A stretch of 64,000 nt of DNA, taken from Myxococcus landrumus (lineage in GTDB: Bacteria > Myxococcota > Myxococcia > Myxococcales > Myxococcaceae). Below, piece after piece: positions 45,047-54,284 of the stretch (position 1 is its first letter; each line of letters opens with the position of its first letter). Below the pieces are notes generated by a model that was not told where the DNA came from, made no database searches, and saw only the letters and a program-made list of their open reading frames with translations. Made by a program: the position numbers and the translations under genes. The stretch is from positions 5,220,001 through 5,284,000 of the forward strand of contig NZ_CP071091.1 in assembly GCF_017301635.1 (NCBI RefSeq), in the 5' to 3' direction.

Positions 45047-45901
45047 TCACCCGCGCGGCGTCTGCATCTCGCCACCGATGACTCGCCCCTGGGACACTTC
45101 AATGAGCCAGTAGCCCTCCCGGCCTTCTTCGGTGGAGGAGCCCGCGCCGAAGATGTGTGGGCGATCCGCGGTGGCCGGGTGGTGATAGCGCTGATGGATG
45201 TGGCCATGCAGCACGGCGTGGCGAGGCCCGGGCAACAGCCTGAGCAGCGCCTGCGCGTCACGCAGCCCATGGTGCCAGTGGTCCGCGTGTCCCTGCCGCG
45301 TCAGCGGCGCGTGGTGGACCACGACGAGCACCGCGCGGCCCTCCAGCCTCGGGTCCTTCAGCAGCGCGGAGAGCGCACCCAACTGCGCGTCGCCGATGAC
45401 ACCGTACGAAAGCCCCGGGGTGAAAGGGACACGCGCGGACAACAGCCCCACCACGGCGGCCTCCGCGCCGAGCAATCGCACGAAGGGAAAGGCGCCCTCG
45501 CCGCGATACTCCGGAAGGTCACTGTGCAGCAGATGACCGAAGTGGCTCGCGAAGCGTCCCTTCTGGTGGCTGCCCGGCGTGAAGACGTCGTGGTTGCCGG
45601 GGATGATGGTGCAGCGGCGAGGGTCCTCCGCCAGGGAGCCCAGGGCCTCGCGCGCGCCGCGGAACTCGCTGTCGAGCGCGTAGGCGGTGAGGTCTCCGGA
45701 GAGGATGAAGTGGTCGGCGGCGTGGCGCTCGACGTCGCGGGCAATGGAGGAGAGCGCGTGGCGCGCGCGGGCGTAGCGCTTCGCGCGGCCCCCCACCGTG
45801 AGCTCGACCAGGGCAACCCAGCGCCGCCAGCCCAGCCGCCGGAGGGGCAGCGCGAAGTAGTCGTCGGTGATGTGGACGTCGGAGCAGTGGATGAAGCGCA
45901 T
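45047..45901 (-). CDS. calcineurin-like metallophosphoesterase
   Basis: A 284-residue protein. ATG 45901 gives MRFIHCSDVHITDDYF, the usual first metal motif (DxH), followed by FILSGDLTAYALDSEF (GD), TIIPGNHDVFTPG (GNHD), VVVHHAPL (H) and VLHGHIHQRYHH (GHxH). All five metal motifs of binuclear metallophosphoesterases are intact. The substrate (nucleotide, cyclic nucleotide or phospholipid) cannot be told. It is divergent from gluQ, 116 bases away. Confidence 0.9.
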   Translation of the reverse strand: MRFIHCSDVHITDDYFALPLRRLGWRRWVALVELTVGGRAKRYARARHALSSIARDVERHAADHFILSGDLTAYALDSEFRGAREALGSLAEDPRRCTIIPGNHDVFTPGSHQKGRFASHFGHLLHSDLPEYRGEGAFPFVRLLGAEAAVVGLLSARVPFTPGLSYGVIGDAQLGALSALLKDPRLEGRAVLVVVHHAPLTRQGHADHWHHGLRDAQALLRLLPGPRHAVLHGHIHQRYHHPATADRPHIFGAGSSTEEGREGYWLIEVSQGRVIGGEMQTPRG

Positions 45902-46017
45902 GGAGTCTCTCGCCCGAGCAACGGCCCACCGGGTGCCGGCATTCTCTCCGGATGTCCCACGAGAGGAAGCAGCATCTCGGGACGACATGTTAGGAACACG
46001 GCCGGAGTTCCCCCACC

Positions 46018-46965
46018 ATGAGCGACTTTCGCGGGCGCTTCGCCCCCAGCCCCACCGGGCGCATGCACCTGGGCAACATCCGCAGCGCGCTGCTGGGCTG
46101 GCTCCAGGCCCGCGCCGCCCAGGGCCGCTTCCTCCTGCGCATCGAGGACCTGGACCGCGCGCGCTGCAAACCCCAGTACGTGGACGACCTGATGCGCGAC
46201 CTGCGCTGGCTCGGCCTCGACTGGGATGAGACGCCGCTCGTCCAGAGCCAGCGCGATGACGTCTACCGCGAGGCGCTCTCCACGCTGGAGCGCGAGGGGC
46301 TCGTCTATCCGTGCTTCTGCACGCGCGCGGAGATTGCCCGCGCCGCCAGCGCGCCGCATGGACTCTCCGAGGAAGGCCCTCGCTATCCGGGCACCTGCGC
46401 GCACCTGACTCGCGAGCAGCAGGCCGAGCGCGCCAGGACGCGTCCCCCGGCCTGGCGCTTCCGCGCGCGCCCCGGTGAAGTCCCCTTCGTCGATGCGCTG
46501 ATGGGCCCCTACACCCAGGACGTCGAGGCCGTGGTGGGCGACTTCGTGGTGCGCCGCAACGACGGCGTCGCCAGCTACCAGCTCGCCGTCGTCGTGGATG
46601 ACGCCGCGACCCACATCACCCACGTGCTGCGCGGCGATGACCTGCTCTCCTCCACGCCGCGTCAGCTCCAGCTCCACGAAGCCCTGGGCTCCCAGGCGCC
46701 CGGCTTCCTCCATGTCCCCCTGGTGATGGGCGAGGACGGCAAGCGCCTGGCCAAGCGCGAGGGAGCCTTCGCGCTCGCGGAGCTGCGCGAGCGCGGCCTC
46801 GAACCCGAGCGTGTGCTGGGCCTGCTCGCCGCATGGAGCGGGCTGGGGGACGGGACGCCTCGGACACTCGATGCGCTGGTGAAGTCCTTCTCGGTGGAGG
46901 CGCTGCCCCGCTCGCCCGTCGTGGCGCGTGAGGCCCAGCTCATCGAAGCACTCGGCCTGCGGTGA
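46018..46965 (+). CDS. gluQ: glutamyl-Q tRNA(Asp) synthetase
   Basis: A 315-residue enzyme that attaches glutamate to queuosine in the anticodon of tRNA(Asp), a GluRS catalytic core lacking the anticodon-binding half. N-terminus RGRFAPSPTGRMHLGNIRSAL has the HIGH-like HLGN at about 17-20. The zinc site is partly visible as PCFCTRAEI and YPGTCAHL. KMSKS appears as GKRLAKREG, usual for this family. Short length (GluRS is about 470) supports GluQ over GltX. Confidence 0.95.
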   Translation: MSDFRGRFAPSPTGRMHLGNIRSALLGWLQARAAQGRFLLRIEDLDRARCKPQYVDDLMRDLRWLGLDWDETPLVQSQRDDVYREALSTLEREGLVYPCFCTRAEIARAASAPHGLSEEGPRYPGTCAHLTREQQAERARTRPPAWRFRARPGEVPFVDALMGPYTQDVEAVVGDFVVRRNDGVASYQLAVVVDDAATHITHVLRGDDLLSSTPRQLQLHEALGSQAPGFLHVPLVMGEDGKRLAKREGAFALAELRERGLEPERVLGLLAAWSGLGDGTPRTLDALVKSFSVEALPRSPVVAREAQLIEALGLR

Positions 46966-47099
46966 GCTCCCGCCGACTCCCTCTCCGCGAGGGAGCGTGC
47001 GACCCCATGGAATCGTCTGGGGCCTGACAGTGCCCATCTTTCCTCCGGTCCCGAGCATGCCCATTCCGGGGTGCTCGTCCGTGTCAGGAGGCCTGGCCC

Positions 47100-48038
47100 A
47101 TGGCAACCACCATCGTGGAGAACGAGAAACCTGGCGTCATCGGCGCCACCGCGGGGACACCCTTCAAGCTGAGCTGGGGTGCCATCCTCGGAGGCACCAT
47201 CGTCGCGCTCGGGGTGCTCCTCCTGCTGTACTCACTGGGCCTCGCGCTGGGCCTGTCCTCGGTGGACCCCGGCAATCCCGACACCGCGCGCTCGGCGGGC
47301 ATCGGCACGGGCATCTGGAGCATCATCGCTCCGCTCATCGCCCTGTTCGTCGGCGGCTTCGTCGCCGCGCGCACCGCGGGCGTCCTGGACAAGGGCGGCG
47401 GCGCGATGCACGGCGCGGTGATGTGGGGACTGACGACGCTGCTGGGCGTCCTGCTCCTGGGCATGCTCATCTCCACCGTCGTCGGCACCGCCCTGCGTGT
47501 GACCACAGGGCTGGTGGGCGCCACCGGCGCGGCCGTGGCGGGCGCGGCCTCTCAAGGGGGTGAGGCCGCGCAGGCCTTCGGCATCAACGCCAACGACGCG
47601 CTGGGCCCGGTGAACCAGCGGCTGCGCGAGGAGGGCAAGCCCGCCATCACCGCCAACCAGCTCGAGGCGGCCACCAAGGACATCGCCACCACCGCCGTGC
47701 GCACGGGGAACCTGGACCGCGAGGTGCTGGTGACCTCCATCGCCGACAACACGCGGCTGTCCCGCCAGGACGCGGAGGACGTCGCCGACCGCGTCCAAGT
47801 GCAGATTGACTCCGCCAAGAGCAAGGTCGGGCAGATGGGGGAGCAGGTCCAGCAGGGCGCGCTCGTGGCGGCCAACAAGTCGGGCCGCGCCTTCTGGGGC
47901 ATCTTCGGTGGGCTGCTGCTGGGCCTCATCGCGTCGGTGCTCGGCTCCACGTTGGGGGTGAGCAAGCGCCAGCGCGTCTTCGCCGAGGGCGCCATCGCCT
48001 CCCGGACCACGACGACGCGACGCGAAGTCTACCCCTGA
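47100..48038 (+). CDS. multi-pass membrane protein of unknown function
   Basis: A 312-residue protein with about four membrane segments: GAILGGTIVALGVLLLLYSL (about 27-46), IWSIIAPLIALFVGGFVAA (about 72-90), VMWGLTTLLGVLLLGMLI (about 107-124) and FWGIFGGLLLGLIASVLG (about 263-280). A soluble Ala/Gln/Asp-rich loop of about 120 residues (VNQRLREEGKPAITANQLE, RLSRQDAEDVADRVQ) lies before the last segment. Similar four-TM proteins occur in many genomes as general stress membrane proteins; I cannot name a family with confidence. Confidence 0.75.
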   Translation: MATTIVENEKPGVIGATAGTPFKLSWGAILGGTIVALGVLLLLYSLGLALGLSSVDPGNPDTARSAGIGTGIWSIIAPLIALFVGGFVAARTAGVLDKGGGAMHGAVMWGLTTLLGVLLLGMLISTVVGTALRVTTGLVGATGAAVAGAASQGGEAAQAFGINANDALGPVNQRLREEGKPAITANQLEAATKDIATTAVRTGNLDREVLVTSIADNTRLSRQDAEDVADRVQVQIDSAKSKVGQMGEQVQQGALVAANKSGRAFWGIFGGLLLGLIASVLGSTLGVSKRQRVFAEGAIASRTTTTRREVYP

Positions 48039-48057
48039 GTCAGGCGACACACAGGAC

Positions 48058-48085
48058 AGGCCCACCTCGTCACCGGGGTGGGCCT
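48058..48085 (+). terminator. terminator-like hairpin after the membrane protein gene
   Basis: AGGCCCACC and GGTGGGCCT are perfect 9-base arms with a 10-base loop, starting 20 bases after the stop at 48038. No long U-tract follows. Confidence 0.5.
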
Positions 48086-48212
48086 CCTGATTCCAGACGC
48101 ATCCCCGTGGGGCGCATGCGCTAACGTCGCGGCCTCCAGTCGTGACGAAGGGGACCCTCCTCCACCGCCTGTTCCTGGGTCCTCGCCATGCACTCCATTC
48201 GCGGGGGACTTC

Positions 48213-50051
48213 GTGAATCCAAGCCGTACCTACCTGCTGTGCTTCGCGGCGATGGCCGCGCTGTCGAGCGGCTGCTTCCTGCGCACCGGCTATGTGCTGG
48301 AAGCGCTCAACGCCCCCTCGGAGCTGAAGACGCCCCCGCTGCCCATCTCCGTCCGGGAGCGCGTGGGGCGGCTCACGCGCTCGCACCTCATGGACGCCTA
48401 CGCCAACCCCGCCGAGGTGGCGCGGTGGATGTCCGCGCTGGGCAGCTCCCCCCAGCCCATCGTCGAGCAACTGGAGTGTCTTCGCGCGAACGCCGGAGGC
48501 AGCAACGCGACCTGTTACGACACTTTCTTGAAGAGGACCCTGGGGGGCGGCATCTGGGGACTGCCCGCCGCGCCGAGCACCGTCGACCCGAGCGCCCCCA
48601 CCGCCGCCGAGGTCGACGCGCAGCGCTTCCTGGCCAACGCGCTGGGCATCGCCTCGTCGCTCGTGGCGCTGGGGGATTCGCTGTCGGACCCGCTCAATCC
48701 CCACCACGTCACGCAGGGCCTGCGCGAGGGCGCCGAGTCCACCGCGCAGTACATCAGCGCCCGCCGCTGGAGCCGGAAGCTGGGGCGCCCGTCGAACGCC
48801 GTGGTGCTCAGCGGCGGTGGCGCCAATGGGGCCTTCAGCGCCGGAGCCATGTGGCGACTGCTGGGCATCCTGGAGTCGTGCCGGGGCAAGCCCGCGCCGG
48901 AGGGCTGCGGTGACGCGCGCATCGACCTGGCGGCGGGCACCAGCACCGGCGCGCTCATCAGCACGCTCGTGGACCTGTTCCACACGCCCGGCCAGGAGCA
49001 GAAGGCGCGCGACGTGCTCATCGACAACTACACCTGCTCGGTGGAGTCGGACCTCTACTGCGTCAACTCGACGTGGGTGTGGAAGATTGCCTCGGACCTG
49101 AAGGGCCTGGTCCGCTTCGACGGCATCCAGGACAAGCTGCGCGCCGCCGTCGTCCCCGCGCAGCTCACCAACGGCACGGAGCTGGTGGCCGTCTCCGTGG
49201 ACTTCAACACCGGCGATGTCCATGGCATCAGCGACCAGGACCCGGCCACCTTCCCGCCCACCGCCACCGACGCGCAGAAGGTGGACGGCCTCATCAACGC
49301 GGTGCTGGCCTCCATCGTCGAGCCCGTGCTCGCGGAGCCCGTGCCCTGGGTGCCGTCGCGCGAGGGACGGCTCGAAGGCACCTTCCTGGATGGCGGCGTG
49401 CGCTCGGGCCTGCCGCTGCTGCAAGCCGTCCAGCGCGGCGCCGAGCGCGTGCTCATCCTCTCCACGCGAGGACTTCAGACGGAGCCGTCGCCGCCCCCGG
49501 AGAACGCCGTCGGCACGCTGATGCGCACCATCGACCTGTTCGTCGCCCAGCCCTTCGTCGGGGAGGTGCAGCAGGCGGAGCTGGCCGCCGTCGGCCGCCG
49601 CTTCGCCGAGTACAACGTCTGCACGCTGCGCCTGGCCCAGGTCGAGGACGCGAGCACCGTGCCCGCCTACTGCCAGCGCACCGGCCAGGGCTTCGTGCCC
49701 GTGGACCCCAAGTCCCTGCGCGCCGCCACCAGCATGTGGATGGGCCCCGCGCACTTCGCGCAGGTGGCGTCGAGCTGGCGCGCCGCGTGGATGTTCCGCC
49801 CGGAGTCCGCGCTGGCGACGGCCAGCGGCTACTCCTTCTCGCCCAAGGTGATGCGCCCGCTCTTCAAGGACGGCGTGAAGACGCTCCAGCAGCGGTGCTC
49901 GGAGGTGCTGCGGCTGTTCGAGATTCACGGCACGCTCGCGCAGGAGGAGTGCGCCAGGCCCGTGGACGAGGTCGTCCAGGAGGCCGAGTCCCGCTTCGCC
50001 CCCGAGGGCCAGTGCACCAGCGGCAAGCCCTCCCAGCGCTCCTGCGACTGA
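48213..50051 (+). CDS. patatin-like phospholipase lipoprotein
   Basis: A 612-residue protein. GTG 48213 follows a GGGGGA site and gives YLLCFAAMAALSSGCFLR, a lipoprotein signal (SSGC); the frame is open to 48078 without a better start. The catalytic patatin domain begins near residue 190: oxyanion GGGANGAFSAG, nucleophile motif GTSTGA and the Asp of FLDGGVRSG. These define a Ser-Asp dyad acyl hydrolase. N- and C-terminal regions of about 180 residues each are specific to this protein and include several cysteines. Outer-membrane or surface anchoring is inferred. Confidence 0.85.
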   Translation: MNPSRTYLLCFAAMAALSSGCFLRTGYVLEALNAPSELKTPPLPISVRERVGRLTRSHLMDAYANPAEVARWMSALGSSPQPIVEQLECLRANAGGSNATCYDTFLKRTLGGGIWGLPAAPSTVDPSAPTAAEVDAQRFLANALGIASSLVALGDSLSDPLNPHHVTQGLREGAESTAQYISARRWSRKLGRPSNAVVLSGGGANGAFSAGAMWRLLGILESCRGKPAPEGCGDARIDLAAGTSTGALISTLVDLFHTPGQEQKARDVLIDNYTCSVESDLYCVNSTWVWKIASDLKGLVRFDGIQDKLRAAVVPAQLTNGTELVAVSVDFNTGDVHGISDQDPATFPPTATDAQKVDGLINAVLASIVEPVLAEPVPWVPSREGRLEGTFLDGGVRSGLPLLQAVQRGAERVLILSTRGLQTEPSPPPENAVGTLMRTIDLFVAQPFVGEVQQAELAAVGRRFAEYNVCTLRLAQVEDASTVPAYCQRTGQGFVPVDPKSLRAATSMWMGPAHFAQVASSWRAAWMFRPESALATASGYSFSPKVMRPLFKDGVKTLQQRCSEVLRLFEIHGTLAQEECARPVDEVVQEAESRFAPEGQCTSGKPSQRSCD

Positions 50052-50063
50052 GCCCGCGGTGAA

Positions 50064-50092
50064 GCCCCCTCGGCCGACTCCAGGCCGGGGGC
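50064..50092 (+). terminator. terminator-like hairpin after the patatin gene
   Basis: GCCCCC(TC)GGCC and GGCCGGGGGC form a 10-bp stem with one 2-base bulge and a 7-base loop beginning 13 bases after the stop at 50051. Confidence 0.45.
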
Positions 50093-50174
50093 CGGGCGTG
50101 CGCCCTCCCCACGGGGCGCATTCCCGGTGCGGCGGATGCACGGCCGCGCGGGACTGAGGCGTATCCTCGCGCCC

Positions 50175-50780
50175 ATGCCTCAACGTCCTGTCATCCGCTG
50201 GGTCGCCCTCCCCCTGCTCTGCCTGGGCCTGCTCCTGCTCATCGCGGCCGTGTCCTGGTGGTTCACCCGGACGAGCGACGCCCCCACGGTGGCCGAGGCC
50301 CCCGCCCACCCGCTCGAGGAGCCCTCCCCGCCCAACACCCCCGTGGTGCCGCCCCCCGCCTTCCCCTCGCCCCAGTCCGCCGTCCCCGTCCTGCCGGGCC
50401 CCGGCGAACCCAAAGCGCGCCGCATCGTCGCGGCCGTCGAACCCGTCATCGAATCCTACGAGGGCGACTTCCGCCCGGAGGACGTCCGCGCCGCCATCCA
50501 GGCCGTGACTCCGCTCGTGCAGCAATGTTTCGAGGACGCGGCACAGCGCAACCGGGGGCTACAATCCGTGAAGTTGCGCTTCAACGTGGAGTCACGGGGC
50601 GGTGGCAGGGGGCAGATGAACCGGGGCGAGGTGCTGGTGAGCACCATCCCGGACCCGATGGTCCAGGCCTGTGTCGTGGATTCCCTCCTGGATATCGACT
50701 TCCCCACGCCGTCACGGGGGGGCCGGGCCCAGGTGGTCTATCCCTTCGTGTTCGGTGAACCGGGGGAGACTGGCCGGTGA
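50175..50780 (+). CDS. single-TM protein with AgmX/PglI-type C-terminal domain
   Basis: A 201-residue protein. ATG 50175 gives one N-terminal membrane anchor (LPLLCLGLLLLIAAVSWWF) followed by a Pro/Ala-rich periplasmic linker (EEPSPPNTPVVPPPAFP), then a C-terminal domain beginning FRPEDVRAAIQAVTPLVQQCFEDA and ending VYPFVFGEP (about residues 100-195, one internal Cys pair QQCFED and QACVVDS). This TonB-like tail is the AgmX/PglI C-terminal domain found in several myxobacterial motility and envelope proteins. Its partner here is unknown; the frame is open upstream to 50127. Confidence 0.8.
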   Translation: MPQRPVIRWVALPLLCLGLLLLIAAVSWWFTRTSDAPTVAEAPAHPLEEPSPPNTPVVPPPAFPSPQSAVPVLPGPGEPKARRIVAAVEPVIESYEGDFRPEDVRAAIQAVTPLVQQCFEDAAQRNRGLQSVKLRFNVESRGGGRGQMNRGEVLVSTIPDPMVQACVVDSLLDIDFPTPSRGGRAQVVYPFVFGEPGETGR

Positions 50781-50823
50781 GCCCTGGTTTTGCGTAAGGT
50801 CCCGAGGCCCCCTACGCCACTCA

Positions 50824-51660
50824 ATGCCCGTCTCCGTTGAACAGCTTGGCCCTCAGGACGCGGATGCCCTGCGGGCACTGCTTTCCAAGGACCCGGTCCA
50901 CAACCTCTACCTGCTGGGGTTGCTGGAGGAGTTCGGCATTGCCGCGCGAGGCCGCATCCCCTTCGCCTTCTACGGCCGCTTCGACAACCAGCAGCTCACC
51001 GCCGCGGTCTTCGTGGGAGGAGACGGCGGCCTCGTCGTGCCCAGCGCCAGCGACGCCAGCGCCACCAGCGTCATCGCGGACGCGCTGGCGTCGACGCTGC
51101 GCCTGCGGGCCACGGTGGGGGACAAGTCCTCGGTGGACGCGCTCCTGCGCAGCCTGTCCCCCGGCAAGCCCCGGCTGTCGCGCACGCAGCGGCTGTTCGC
51201 CGTGTCCGCGGATGACCTGGGCCCCTTCACCAACCCGCTGCTGAGGCTGGCGCGCGAGGAGGACCTGCCGAAGCTGGTGCCCCTGGCGCAGGGCTACGTG
51301 CGCGAGGCGCTGGAGCGGGACCCGCTGTCGGAGGACCCTCGCGGCTACGAGGCGCGGGTCATCCAGCGCGTGCGCCAGCGCCGCACGTACGTGCTGGAGG
51401 AGAACAACGCGCTGGTGCTGAAGGTCGACATCGGCAGCCGCTCCCAGTACGGCGCGGAGCTGGAGGGCCTCTACACGCTGCCCGGCGAGCGCGGGAAGGG
51501 CCACGCCACGCTGTGCCTGGGACAGATTTCCCGGCACCTGTTGTCCTCGCTGCCCCGGCTGACGATGCGCATCGACGAGCGGGACGAGAGCACCGCCCGC
51601 ATCGCCCGCAAGGTCGGGTACCTGGCGGGCCGCACGTGGCGGATGGTGCTGGTGGAGTAG
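50824..51660 (+). CDS. GNAT-family acetyltransferase
   Basis: A 278-residue cytosolic protein. The C-terminal half carries a GNAT core: LRLAREEDLPKLVPLAQGYV, VLKVDIGSRSQYGAELEGLYTLPGERGKGHA (acetyl-CoA loop with R-G-K-G-H) and RIARKVGYLAGRTWRMVL. The N-terminal half (KDPVHNLYLLGLLEEFG) resembles the degenerate first GNAT half of tandem acetyltransferases. Substrate unknown. ATG 50824 is in frame with a longer open frame but fits the family best. Confidence 0.85.
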   Translation: MPVSVEQLGPQDADALRALLSKDPVHNLYLLGLLEEFGIAARGRIPFAFYGRFDNQQLTAAVFVGGDGGLVVPSASDASATSVIADALASTLRLRATVGDKSSVDALLRSLSPGKPRLSRTQRLFAVSADDLGPFTNPLLRLAREEDLPKLVPLAQGYVREALERDPLSEDPRGYEARVIQRVRQRRTYVLEENNALVLKVDIGSRSQYGAELEGLYTLPGERGKGHATLCLGQISRHLLSSLPRLTMRIDERDESTARIARKVGYLAGRTWRMVLVE

Positions 51661-51701
51661 CTCGCGGGCCCCGGGGCGATGCCGTACAGTCCGCGCCCTC
51701 C

Positions 51702-52328
51702 ATGAGCAGCCGTCCCACCCCGTCCCGCCGTCCCCTCTCCGGAGAGGGCCCCGTCATCCTCCACTCCGCCACGGACCCGCGCTGGCTCCCGTTGGCGCTC
51801 GAGCACTTCGACGCGGTGCTGGTGGACCATGCTCACTGCGAGAAGAAGGCCGCCGCCAACGCGCTGTCGCTGCTCCAGGCCTACCCGGACCTGCCGGGGC
51901 TGCCCGCGCAGATGGCCCGCCTGGCCCGCGAGGAGAGCGCGCACCTGGCCCGCGTGCTGGAGCTGATGGACGCGCGCGGCCTGACGCTGACGAAGGACTC
52001 CGGAGACCCGTACGCGCAGGGACTCCAGAAGCTGGTGCGCACGCCCGCCCAGGAGCGGCGCATGGACCGGCTGCTCGTCGCGGCCGTCATCGAGGCGCGC
52101 TCGTGTGAGCGGCTGTCACTGCTCGCCGAGGGGCTCACGGACCCGGCCCTCGCCCGCTTCTACGGCGAGCTGGCCCAGTCCGAGGACGGCCACCAGTCCC
52201 TCTTCTTCCGCCTCGCCGTCACGGCGTCCGGGGGCGACGACGCCGGCGTGCGCGAGCGGCTGGAGTGGATGCTGGAGCACGAGGCGCGGGTGCTCGAGGA
52301 CGTCGGCCTTCGCGCCGCCATCCACTGA
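51702..52328 (+). CDS. miaE: tRNA 2-methylthio-N6-isopentenyladenosine hydroxylase
   Basis: A 208-residue di-iron enzyme that hydroxylates ms2i6A37 of tRNA. Helical ferritin-like bundle with metal ligands in VDHAHCEKKAA, REESAHLARVLELM, IEARSCERLSLL and QSEDGHQSLFF (E, ExxH, E, ExxH). ATG 51702 is used, preceded by a long open frame without start evidence. Its last 213 bases are overlapped antisense by the 3' end of the transporter gene on the minus strand, so the two are convergent and overlapping. Confidence 0.92.
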   Translation: MSSRPTPSRRPLSGEGPVILHSATDPRWLPLALEHFDAVLVDHAHCEKKAAANALSLLQAYPDLPGLPAQMARLAREESAHLARVLELMDARGLTLTKDSGDPYAQGLQKLVRTPAQERRMDRLLVAAVIEARSCERLSLLAEGLTDPALARFYGELAQSEDGHQSLFFRLAVTASGGDDAGVRERLEWMLEHEARVLEDVGLRAAIH

Positions 52329-54146
52329 GGCCCTCGCAGCCGAGCCCTTCGCGTCGAAGGGCCACACCCAGGGCACCATCCACGTCAGCACCACCACGAG
52401 CAGCGCGGTGAGCGGTGTGCCCAGACGGAAGAAGTCCGTGAAGCGGTAGTGCCCCGGGCCGTAGACGAGGACACAACTGGGCTCCAGCGGGGTGATGAAC
52501 GAGCAGCTGGCGGCCAGCGTCACGCCCATGGCGAACGGACGCGGGTCCACGCCCAGCTGCGTCGCCGCGTTGAGCGCCACCGGCAGCACCACCAGCGCCG
52601 CGGCCTGGTTGGACATGGGCGCCGACAGGAGCATCGTCAGGAGCATCAGCACCACCAGCACCATGCGCGGGCCGCCCAAATCTCCCAGGCCCGCCACCCA
52701 CTGACCCAGGAACCGGCCCGCGCCGCTCACCTCCATGGCCAGGCCCAGCGCCATCATCGACCCGATGAGCAGCACCACACGCCAGTCCACGCGGAAGGCG
52801 CTGCGCGCGTCCACGCAGCCCGTCGCAATCATCGCCAGCATGCCCGTGAGCCCCGCCACCGACAGCGGCACCATGGACAGCGAGCCCGCGCCCAGCGCGC
52901 CCAGGAAGAGCACCACCGCGAGCAGCGCCTTGCCGTAGCGCGGCGGCTGGTAGTCGTGGCCCCCCAGCACCATCAGGCTCAAGCCGTCGGACAGCTCCGA
53001 CACCTTCTCCCGAGGCCCTCGCAAGAGCAGCACGTCCCCCACCGCCAGGGGCAGGTTGGACATGCGCCGCTCGCCGAAGATGCGGCCCAGCAACTGGAGC
53101 TTGGTGACGCGCTGGAGGCTAGGGTGACGGTGCAGCGCCAGCACCACCAGGCCGTAGCGCTCCACGAAGAGCGCCTCCCTCAGGCTGCGCCCCACCAGCG
53201 GACTGCCCGGCGGCAGCGTGGCCTCCACCAGCGCGGTGTCCTTGTCCTCCTGTGCCTCGTCCGCCAGCCGCAGGTCCGGGCGGATTTCGATGCCGCGCAG
53301 GTCCTTCACCCGAAGGATGTCCTCGCGCGTGCCCTCCACGAAGAGCCGCTCGTCGCCGTGGAGCAGCTGCGTGGGCACCGCCGACACCGCGCGCCCGCCT
53401 CGCACCAGGCCAATCACCCGCAGGCCCAGCCCCTCGGTGATTTCCGCCAGCGGCTTGCCGATGTAGCGCGAGCCCTCCGGCAGCACCGCCTCCGTGAGGT
53501 AGTCGCGCAGCGTCCACTCCTCCGCCCCGCCCTTGCCCTCGCGCGAGGGCAACAGCAGCGGCCCCAGCAGCACCACGACGAAGATGCCGATGACGGCCAC
53601 CGGCAGCCCCACCGGCGCCAGCTCCGCCACGCCGATGCTCTTCAGCCCCGAGCGCTCCAGCGCCGCCGACATGACCAGGTTGGTGGACGTGCCGTAGAGG
53701 AACACCATGCCGCCCAGCATCGACGCGTACGCCAGCGGCAACAGCACCTTGCTCTTGGGCACCTTGGCCCGGTGGGCCGCGCCAATGGCCACGGGCAGGA
53801 AGGCCGCCGTCGTCACCGTGTTGGAGATGACCGAGGAGAACGTCGCCACCGTCACCATCATCGCCAGCACGAAGGTCTGGTGGCCGAAGCGCGCGAAGAA
53901 GGCCAGCCGCTGCCCGACGAGCTGCACCACACCCGTGGAGGCGAGCCCCTGAGTCATCGCCAGCAGCGTGAAGATGAAGATGACGGTGTCGTTGCTGAAC
54001 CCCTCGAACGCCTGCGCGGGGGTCAGCACTCCCGTCAGGGCCAGCAGACACACCACTCCCAGTGCGGAAACTTCGATGGGGACGGTGTCAATGGAGAACA
54101 GCACCAACGCGACGACGACGATGCCCAGGACGATGGCGATGGTCAT
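52116..54146 (-). CDS. SLC13/DASS-type transporter with two TrkA-C domains
   Basis: A 676-residue protein: about 11 membrane segments in two halves with the family sequences SNTVTTAAFLPVAIGAA and SNQAAALVVLPVALNAATQLG (both carry the SNT/SNQ motif), separated by two TrkA-C (RCK-C) domains at about residues 200-395 (EGSRYIGKPLAEITE and PPGSPLVGRSLREALF). Probable anion or dicarboxylate symporter. ATG 54146. The recognisable transporter ends near residue 602 (WVWPFDAKG); the remaining 70 or so residues have no stop and run antisense through the end of miaE. A lost stop codon is likely. Confidence 0.85.
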   Translation of the reverse strand: MTIAIVLGIVVVALVLFSIDTVPIEVSALGVVCLLALTGVLTPAQAFEGFSNDTVIFIFTLLAMTQGLASTGVVQLVGQRLAFFARFGHQTFVLAMMVTVATFSSVISNTVTTAAFLPVAIGAAHRAKVPKSKVLLPLAYASMLGGMVFLYGTSTNLVMSAALERSGLKSIGVAELAPVGLPVAVIGIFVVVLLGPLLLPSREGKGGAEEWTLRDYLTEAVLPEGSRYIGKPLAEITEGLGLRVIGLVRGGRAVSAVPTQLLHGDERLFVEGTREDILRVKDLRGIEIRPDLRLADEAQEDKDTALVEATLPPGSPLVGRSLREALFVERYGLVVLALHRHPSLQRVTKLQLLGRIFGERRMSNLPLAVGDVLLLRGPREKVSELSDGLSLMVLGGHDYQPPRYGKALLAVVLFLGALGAGSLSMVPLSVAGLTGMLAMIATGCVDARSAFRVDWRVVLLIGSMMALGLAMEVSGAGRFLGQWVAGLGDLGGPRMVLVVLMLLTMLLSAPMSNQAAALVVLPVALNAATQLGVDPRPFAMGVTLAASCSFITPLEPSCVLVYGPGHYRFTDFFRLGTPLTALLVVVLTWMVPWVWPFDAKGSAARASVDGGAKADVLEHPRLVLQHPLQPLAHAGVVAPGRRDGEAEEEGLVAVLGLGQLAVEAGEGRVREPLGEQ

Positions 54147-54284
54147 GGAACCCCGGAGAACGCCCAAACTGGGCCCTCGCGGGCGACAGGGTGAGTCCCT
54201 GCCGCACCGCGCCGTCAACTACTAGATGACTGACCGCTGATAAGTAGAATTAGGAGAATCCGCCCGCTGGCGCGGTTGACTGCC

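Noticed and set aside
47232-50525. 1097-codon minus-strand open frame
   Set aside because: Antisense to the four-TM protein, patatin and AgmX-tail genes, all of which have recognisable motifs; the minus frame has none.
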